NCBI GenBank assembly: GCA_003510765.1
Contig: DOKV01000117.1
Coordinates: 1 to 5,115 of the forward strand
DNA length: 5,115 nt
Source: Clostridiaceae bacterium
GTDB taxonomy: Bacteria > Bacillota > Clostridia > Clostridiales > Clostridiaceae
Direction: 5' to 3'
The first letter of the stretch is position 1. Each line of letters opens with the position of its first letter. Of the stretch, positions 1 through 3,207 are shown piece by piece. The translations under genes were made by a program, and so were the position numbers. The notes under the pieces are model-generated. The model was not told where the DNA came from. It searched no databases and worked only from the letters and a program-made list of their open reading frames with translations.

Positions 1-86
1 TTCTTCAGCATCCCCAGCATGATTTCAGAATCCACACGATTCTTGTCACAGCCAAGGCTCACCAAGCCAATTTTATATTTTTCCAT
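1..86 (-). CDS. rimO: Ribosomal protein S12 methylthiotransferase RimO, N-terminal fragment
   Basis: The gene starts at the ATG at 86 and runs off the left edge, so only 28 full codons are visible. The peptide contains [12 protein letters not shown] at residues 10-21, the hallmark start of the N-terminal methylthiotransferase domain. Its Cys13 is the first of three cysteines that bind the auxiliary iron-sulfur cluster. The KNxVDSE form fits RimO better than MiaB (GCQMN...DSE) or MtaB (GCKVNQYE). RimO is a cytosolic radical-SAM enzyme that adds a methylthio group to the conserved aspartate of ribosomal protein S12. The start is supported by GGGAGAG at 100-94, seven bases upstream. It lies downstream of the two-component genes on the same strand but has its own promoter, so it is probably a separate unit. 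The radical-SAM CxxxCxxC motif and TRAM domain lie outside the window, so the assignment rests on the N-terminal motif alone. Confidence 0.88.
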   Translation of the reverse strand, partial: MEKYKIGLVSLGCDKNRVDSEIMLGMLK

Positions 87-133
87 AGTTCTTCTCTCCC
101 ATATCTTATGTCTCCCAATTTTACAACGTACCT

Positions 134-162
134 ATTATATCCTTTCTCTCTTCTTCTGCCAA
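134..162 (-). promoter_or_regulatory. Sigma-A-type promoter of rimO
   Basis: On the minus strand, TTGGCA (162-157) is followed after 17 bases by a perfect TATAAT (139-134). Transcription would start near 127 and leave a leader of about 40 nt before the rimO ATG. The match to the housekeeping consensus (5/6 and 6/6, optimal spacing) is strong. It indicates that rimO does not depend on read-through from the upstream kinase gene. Confidence 0.75.
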
Positions 163-215
163 CCAGTGGACAAAAATTCTTTGCCTTGTGAAAAACCCCT
201 TTTCTCCTAGGGAAG

Positions 216-245
216 AAGAAGAGGCCGCCATAGCGACCTCTTCTT
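216..245 (-). terminator. Hairpin after the histidine kinase gene, probable terminator
   Basis: The arms at 216-228 and 233-245 pair over 13 positions around a 4-base loop. The one mismatch (C225 against A236) becomes a G-U wobble only in minus-strand RNA, which suggests the structure serves leftward transcription, that is, the end of the regulator-kinase operon. It lies about 30 nt past the kinase stop codon. The 3' arm and the bases just after it are pyrimidine-rich (CUUCUUCUUC) rather than a clean U run, and a TTTTT occurs only some 20 nt further on. It is therefore not a textbook terminator. The rimO promoter follows directly downstream. Confidence 0.5.
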
Positions 246-276
246 GCCTTTCTTCTGTCCCCTCCACATGCTTTCT

Positions 277-1542
277 TTAGGCGGATGGATTGGTTTTCTC
301 TGACCTTAAGCCATTTTGTTTTTTACTTTCCTTGGGCAGCTGCACCTCAATGACGGTGCCCCCCTCTTTGCCTTTTTCAGCTTTGATGGTGCCTCCATGG
401 CAATCGGTTATCCATTTGGCAATGGATAACCCAAGGCCCGTGCCTCCATTATTTCTATTTCTGGCTTTGTCTTCCCGAAAGAATCTGGTGAAGACCTTGT
501 CTAAATTCTCCTCTTTGATGCCCACGCCATTGTCCGTGACCCGAAGGATGCCTTTGTCTTTGGTGGAGGAGATGGACAGCTCAATGACCCCTTCATCTTT
601 GGTGTATTTTAGGGCATTGTCCATTAAGATGATGAGCAGCTGATGGAGCTTTTCATAATTGCCCTCAATGAACACTTCTTCCTTGGGACTATACACAAAC
701 TTCTTGTTTTGAATACCTGCGAACTCACTATAGATGATGGCAATATCATCTCCCAGTTTACGAAGATCAAAGCGCTCGGCCTTCTCCAAAGAAGCCCCCG
801 CATCGGCTCTGGTCAAAATCATGAGATTAGATACCATCCGAGAGATCCTTCTACTCTCTCTTAAAGCGGGCTCTATGTATTCATACTGATCGATGATCTT
901 CTCTTCTGGATTTCTTAAAAGCCCCTCTAACCTACTTTGAATCACCGCAATGGGTGTTCGCAGTTCATGGGAGGCGTCTTGAAGGAAAGCCCTTTCCTTT
1001 TCAATGGACTCCTTCATGGGCTGGATGGTCTGGGTGGCAAGAAAATAACTGATCATCACCGATGCAAAGATGATGAGCATACTGCCGTTGACCAAAATAC
1101 TCTTTAAACTGTTCAGCACCCGAATATCTGAGTCGATGTTGTAAAGCACCTGCACTTCCCGTGGTTCTCCGTCCATGAACAGCTGAAACTTTAAGGTGCG
1201 GTAATGGCCTCCCTTGTAGAGCACTGTTTGAATCTCATCCAAGGGAATGTCTTCATACTCTGCCAAAATTTCATGGTAAAACTCCGTGATGGGAAAGTTT
1301 GGATCCACATGACCCTCTTCATTTCTCACAATGGTGATGGTTTTAGGATTCAGGGGCAACGCCACATGAAGATCCCGATCATACACTCTTAAGATGGCAC
1401 TTTTGAAAAGCAATAGATCTTGGTCCACCTTCTTCATCTGGTTATGAGACACAAACATGAAGATGCTCACAGCAAACATGGTGATGATGAGAAAGAACAC
1501 CGAGGCGTAGGTGAAAAGAATCCTAAGCTTTCTCTTCTTCAT
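277..1542 (-). CDS. Two-component sensor histidine kinase, HAMP-less, CiaH-like architecture
   Basis: Membrane sensor kinase of 421 residues (numbered from the ATG at 1542) that should phosphorylate the response regulator encoded just upstream. A first membrane helix (about 9-31) follows a basic N-terminus. An extracytoplasmic region of about 118 residues comes next, then a second helix (about 150-169). Only 23 residues separate that helix from the catalytic histidine, too few for a normal HAMP domain. The H-box is DASHELRTP with His192. The N-box has Asp308-Asn309, the G1 box is DNGVG (337-341), an FTRFFRED F-box follows, and the G2 box is GGTGLGLS (366-373), so kinase and ATP-binding parts look intact. 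The C-terminus is a short polar tail. I preferred the ATG at 1542 over the one at 1551 because GGAGG lies 9 nt before it and directly abuts the other. The short linker and DASHELRTP block resemble CiaH-type kinases. The sensory region matches no domain I recognise, so the signal is unknown. Confidence 0.92.
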   Translation of the reverse strand: MKKRKLRILFTYASVFFLIITMFAVSIFMFVSHNQMKKVDQDLLLFKSAILRVYDRDLHVALPLNPKTITIVRNEEGHVDPNFPITEFYHEILAEYEDIPLDEIQTVLYKGGHYRTLKFQLFMDGEPREVQVLYNIDSDIRVLNSLKSILVNGSMLIIFASVMISYFLATQTIQPMKESIEKERAFLQDASHELRTPIAVIQSRLEGLLRNPEEKIIDQYEYIEPALRESRRISRMVSNLMILTRADAGASLEKAERFDLRKLGDDIAIIYSEFAGIQNKKFVYSPKEEVFIEGNYEKLHQLLIILMDNALKYTKDEGVIELSISSTKDKGILRVTDNGVGIKEENLDKVFTRFFREDKARNRNNGGTGLGLSIAKWITDCHGGTIKAEKGKEGGTVIEVQLPKESKKQNGLRSEKTNPSA

Positions 1543-2221
1543 CCGTCTCATCCTCCACGGAGAACATATACCCTAACCCTCGAACGGTTTTGATGGGCAG
1601 CGTATAGCCATAATTTTTCAAGGCCTTACGCAGATTGGACACATAGACTTCCACCACGCTGACCATGGTATCTGAATCAAAACCCCAGATGCGATCAAAA
1701 ATTTGCTCTTTGGTCAAAATGGTGTCTTTGTTGGAAATGAGATACTCTAATAAATCATACTGCTTTCCTTGGAGAAAAATCTCCTTTTCCTTGAGAAATA
1801 CCCGCTTGGTTTTTCTCTCCAAGACCAATTCTTTGTATTTGATGGTGGCTATGTCCAGAAGGCGTCCGCTTCGTCTAAGCACCGCTTCCACCCTAGCTAG
1901 AAGCTCTTCTCTAAAGAAAGGCTTCACAATATAGTCATCGGCGCCTAGCTTTAAGCCTTTGATCTTATCCTCTAACCCATCTTTGGCTGTGATCATGATC
2001 ACAGGGGTGGTAATACCTTGCTTTCTCAAGGCTTCTAGCACTTCATAGCCATTCATCTCTGGCATCATGATGTCTAGTAAAATCAAATCATAAATGTCTT
2101 TCTCAGCCTCATATAGGCCTTCTTCTCCATCTCCTGCAAGATCCACAGAAAAGTTATCCTTAAGATAATCCTTCATGGATTCTGCCAGGAGCTTGTCATC
2201 TTCAATGATGAGCATTTTCAT
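1523..2221 (-). CDS. OmpR/PhoB-family two-component response regulator
   Basis: DNA-binding response regulator of 232 residues, a normal length for this family. The receiver domain (about 1-115) has the acidic pocket Glu7-Asp8-Asp9, the phosphoacceptor Asp50 in LILLDIMMPEMNG, Thr78 in ITAKDG, and Lys100 followed by Pro101 in IVKPF. The C-terminal winged-helix domain (about 128-225) carries the typical recognition-helix region SVVEVYVSNLRKAL and the wing KTVRGLGYMF. It should be phosphorylated by the kinase encoded next, whose start lies inside its last codons (20-nt overlap). I chose the ATG at 2221 because AGAGGTGA lies five bases upstream. An in-frame GTG at 2230 is part of that ribosome binding site and is an unlikely start, and an ATG at 2215 is a weaker alternative. 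The protein ends in an acidic tail (EDETDEEEKA). Target genes are unknown, and the divergent small-protein gene is a plausible one. Confidence 0.93.
   Translation of the reverse strand: MKMLIIEDDKLLAESMKDYLKDNFSVDLAGDGEEGLYEAEKDIYDLILLDIMMPEMNGYEVLEALRKQGITTPVIMITAKDGLEDKIKGLKLGADDYIVKPFFREELLARVEAVLRRSGRLLDIATIKYKELVLERKTKRVFLKEKEIFLQGKQYDLLEYLISNKDTILTKEQIFDRIWGFDSDTMVSVVEVYVSNLRKALKNYGYTLPIKTVRGLGYMFSVEDETDEEEKA
1552..1556 (-). promoter_or_regulatory. Ribosome binding site of the kinase gene, inside the regulator gene
   Basis: GGAGG (1556-1552) lies within the last codons of the response regulator gene, nine bases before the ATG at 1542. It abuts the upstream in-frame ATG at 1551 and so argues for the later start. 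Its position inside translated sequence implies translational coupling of kinase to regulator. Confidence 0.7.
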
Positions 2222-2226
2222 ATAGT

Positions 2227-2234
2227 TCACCTCT
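2227..2234 (-). promoter_or_regulatory. Ribosome binding site of the response regulator gene
   Basis: AGAGGTGA (2234-2227) precedes the ATG at 2221 by five bases. The in-frame GTG at 2230-2228 lies within this element, so it should not be read as the start codon. Confidence 0.65.
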
Positions 2235-2245
2235 ATTTATTAAAA

Positions 2246-2280
2246 GTCTTCTAAGATTTTCTCCCATGACTTCTAAAATT
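2246..2280. repeat. Two-copy direct repeat, candidate response-regulator operator
   Basis: GTCTTCTAAGATTTT (2246-2260) and GACTTCTAAAATTCT (2268-2282) agree at 12 of 15 positions, with starts 22 bp apart, about two helical turns. A further TTCT at 2259-2262 falls roughly one turn between them. OmpR-family regulators commonly bind direct repeats phased by one or two turns. The second copy overlaps the -35 region of the small-protein promoter, and both copies lie in the leader of the regulator gene. The region is AT-rich, so chance similarity is possible, and binding is an inference. Confidence 0.35.
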
Positions 2281-2293
2281 CTTATGCTATAAT
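2266..2293 (+). promoter_or_regulatory. Extended -10 promoter of the small membrane protein gene
   Basis: A perfect extended -10, TGCTATAAT (2285-2293), has a partial -35, ATGACT (2266-2271; 4 of 6), 16 bases upstream. The start would fall near 2300, giving a leader of about 40 nt before the ATG at 2342. The -10 box forms a palindrome with the oppositely directed -10 at 2301-2296. Confidence 0.7.
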
Positions 2294-2295
2294 GG

Positions 2296-2301
2296 ATTAT
2301 A
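2296..2301 (-). promoter_or_regulatory. -10 box of the regulator-kinase operon
   Basis: The minus strand reads TATAAT at 2301-2296, about 75 nt before the regulator ATG at 2221. No good -35 is found at 16-18 bases (the sequence there is AGCGAA), so the promoter may need an activator, for example the phosphorylated regulator. Alternatively it may be a by-product of the symmetric -10 of the opposing promoter. Confidence 0.45.
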
Positions 2302-2325
2302 AACGCTCATAATTAAACTTCGCTT

Positions 2326-2333
2326 AAAGGAGG
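2326..2333 (+). promoter_or_regulatory. Ribosome binding site of the small membrane protein gene
   Basis: AAAGGAGG (2326-2333), a near-perfect Shine-Dalgarno sequence, lies eight bases before the ATG at 2342. It is the main evidence that this short reading frame is translated. Confidence 0.8.
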
Positions 2334-2341
2334 CTTAGACC

Positions 2342-2515
2342 ATGGATTTCATCGTCATCATCTTGGCCCTCATCGCCGTAGTGGCCGTACTAAAGATCAT
2401 CAAATCTGCTGTAAAATTCGTCATCAGCGCAGGGATCATTTTGTTTTTACTCTATTATCTAGACCTACAAGGGATCATCGATTTGACCCCAGTACTCAAT
2501 GCCCTGGGCATTTAA
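2342..2515 (+). CDS. Small hydrophobic membrane protein, 57 residues, unknown function
   Basis: This short gene has a strong AAAGGAGG eight bases upstream, an extended -10 promoter about 50 bases upstream and a strong hairpin terminator 30 nt after its TAA stop, so it looks like a complete single-gene unit. The protein begins MDFIVIILAL. Residues 3-17 are hydrophobic, residues 18-25 carry three lysines (18, 21, 25), residues 26-40 are hydrophobic again, and Asp41 opens a mostly apolar tail ending in NALGI. It could be a two-helix hairpin or one long amphipathic membrane helix. There is no signal peptidase site, lipobox or cysteine. I do not recognise the family. It is divergent from a two-component system and shares its promoter region. 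It might be a target of the response regulator or a small modulator of the kinase, but only its position suggests this. Confidence 0.82.
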   Translation: MDFIVIILALIAVVAVLKIIKSAVKFVISAGIILFLLYYLDLQGIIDLTPVLNALGI

Positions 2516-2545
2516 CACAGAAGAATAGAAGCCCCTAAGGGCAAA

Positions 2546-2593
2546 AGGACATGGCACGCCAAAACATCTTTGGGCACGCCATGTCCTCTTTTT
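2546..2593. terminator. Hairpin terminator between convergent genes
   Basis: AGGACATGGC (2546-2555) pairs perfectly with GCCATGTCCT (2578-2587), and a smaller inner stem (CCAAA with TTTGG) continues it towards the loop. On the plus strand a T-rich tract follows (TTTTT at 2589-2593), giving a good intrinsic terminator for the small membrane protein gene. On the minus strand only TTTT follows, so it may also end marR, whose stop is 11 nt away, but less efficiently. A short GCCC-CTAA-GGGC hairpin at 2531-2542 sits beside it. Confidence 0.82.
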
Positions 2594-2597
2594 CTCT

Positions 2598-3041
2598 TTA
2601 TAACTTTCGTAAAATCTCCGTGAGGTTTACAGCCGCTTCATAAAGCTTTTGAAGATCCTCCTTGGATAAAACCTCCAGGACCAGACCCATCTGGACTTTG
2701 GCTTTTTCATGGAGCTCATGAATAAAGGCTTCCCCCTCTTTGGTGATGAACACCAAAAGCTTCCGTCGATCCTTCTCTCCTTCTTTTCTGGCCACCAACC
2801 CATCTGCCATGAGACGATCCACAATGGGCGTAACGTTGGGCTTGGAAACTTCCATGAGCTTCGCCAAGTCCCCCATGGTTTTTTCTCCAGACTTCTTAAG
2901 GAAGAAGAGCATCTTAATATGGCTGGGTGGCAAATCGCATACCTTGGCCATGGTTTGAAAATTAATGAGTTTGCTATGGATGAGCATATTGGCTTGAAAA
3001 ATCTCCGTGCCCAGCTCTTCAATATAATCCAATCTATTCAA
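2598..3041 (-). CDS. MarR-family transcriptional regulator
   Basis: Cytosolic dimeric DNA-binding protein of 147 residues, the usual length for MarR. The N-terminal helix (about 5-30) and C-terminal helices (about 105-147) would form the dimer interface. The winged helix-turn-helix spans about 40-100: MGDLAKLMEVSKPNVTPIVD holds the helix-turn-helix, and EKDRRKLLVFITKEGE is the wing with the conserved Asp91-Arg92. Such proteins usually repress their own gene and a divergent neighbour and release DNA on binding a small ligand, often phenolic. The divergent neighbour here is an ABC exporter. The start is a TTG, chosen because AAGGGGAT lies eight bases upstream and the N-terminal helix is needed for a full-length protein; the next in-frame ATG is at residue 19. 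There is no Cys in the N-terminal helix pattern of redox-sensing OhrR (the one cysteine, Cys35, lies later), so ligand control is more likely than peroxide sensing. Confidence 0.92.
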   Translation of the reverse strand: MNRLDYIEELGTEIFQANMLIHSKLINFQTMAKVCDLPPSHIKMLFFLKKSGEKTMGDLAKLMEVSKPNVTPIVDRLMADGLVARKEGEKDRRKLLVFITKEGEAFIHELHEKAKVQMGLVLEVLSKEDLQKLYEAAVNLTEILRKL

Positions 3042-3047
3042 GGTTCT

Positions 3048-3055
3048 ATCCCCTT
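3048..3055 (-). promoter_or_regulatory. Ribosome binding site of marR, supporting a TTG start
   Basis: AAGGGGAT (3055-3048) lies upstream of the TTG at 3041, with eight bases between the GGGG and the codon. No ATG occurs near this site, so it decides in favour of the TTG start. Confidence 0.6.
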
Positions 3056-3072
3056 TTTCTCCTGTTTTCTAT

Positions 3073-3101
3073 AGTATAAGAAAAAATGACCTCCCTTGCA
3101 A
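3073..3101 (-). promoter_or_regulatory. Sigma-A-type promoter of marR
   Basis: On the minus strand, TTGCAA (3101-3096) and TATACT (3078-3073) are separated by 17 bases. The start would be near 3066, about 25 nt before the TTG codon. The -35 lies inside a perfect 8-bp palindrome, CTTGCAAG (3095-3102), which may be part of a repressor site. Confidence 0.72.
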
Positions 3102-3174
3102 GATTTATTTATAAAATCATAATTATTATTGACTTGTAACTTTCTCTGAAATATAATGAAAAAATAGTTATCAA
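3095..3174. promoter_or_regulatory. Candidate MarR operator motifs in the divergent promoter region
   Basis: Three related short motifs are visible. CTTGCAAG (3095-3102) is a perfect palindrome on the marR -35. CTTGTAAC (3133-3140) adjoins the exporter -35. GTTATCAA (3167-3174), whose complement reads TTGATAAC, lies just after the exporter -10. TTGTAACT (3134-3141) and AGTTATCAA (3166-3174) form an inverted repeat with one base gap, centres about three helical turns apart, enclosing the exporter -10. MarR-type repressors bind imperfect palindromes overlapping promoters, so the position fits. The motifs are short and the region is AT-rich, so the assignment is tentative. Confidence 0.35.
3129..3157 (+). 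promoter_or_regulatory. Sigma-A-type promoter of the ABC exporter gene
   Basis: TTGACT (3129-3134) and a perfect TATAAT (3152-3157) are separated by 17 bases, close to the ideal housekeeping promoter. The start would fall near 3164, giving a leader of about 44 nt. So strong a promoter driving an exporter makes sense if the divergent MarR protein normally represses it. An ATAATTAT palindrome (3119-3126) lies just upstream. Confidence 0.82.
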
Positions 3175-3207
3175 CACCCTAGTAAGGATTAAGGAGACAA
3201 GACGTCC

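Noticed and set aside
19..210. Plus-strand open frame of 63 codons over rimO and its promoter
   Set aside because: It overlaps the RimO N-terminus antisense and runs through the rimO promoter; its hydrophobic stretch comes from the T-rich complement of the promoter and leader region.
2228..2230. GTG as start of the response regulator, three codons upstream of the chosen ATG
   Set aside because: The GTG is part of the AGAGGTGA ribosome binding site, leaving no spacing for initiation.
2531..2542. GCCC-CTAA-GGGC hairpin as a separate terminator
   Set aside because: The stem is only four base pairs and no T run follows on the plus strand; the larger hairpin at 2546-2587 explains termination.
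2553..2581. Direct repeat GGCACGCCA (2553-2561 and 2573-2581) as a repeat or attachment site
   Set aside because: Both copies fall within the terminator hairpin, and the similarity follows from its near-symmetric stem and internal loop.
2709..3074. Plus-strand open frame of 121 codons opposite marR
   Set aside because: It is antisense to a clear MarR gene, has no ribosome binding site of note, and its translation shows no recognisable domain. It is a shadow of the real gene.
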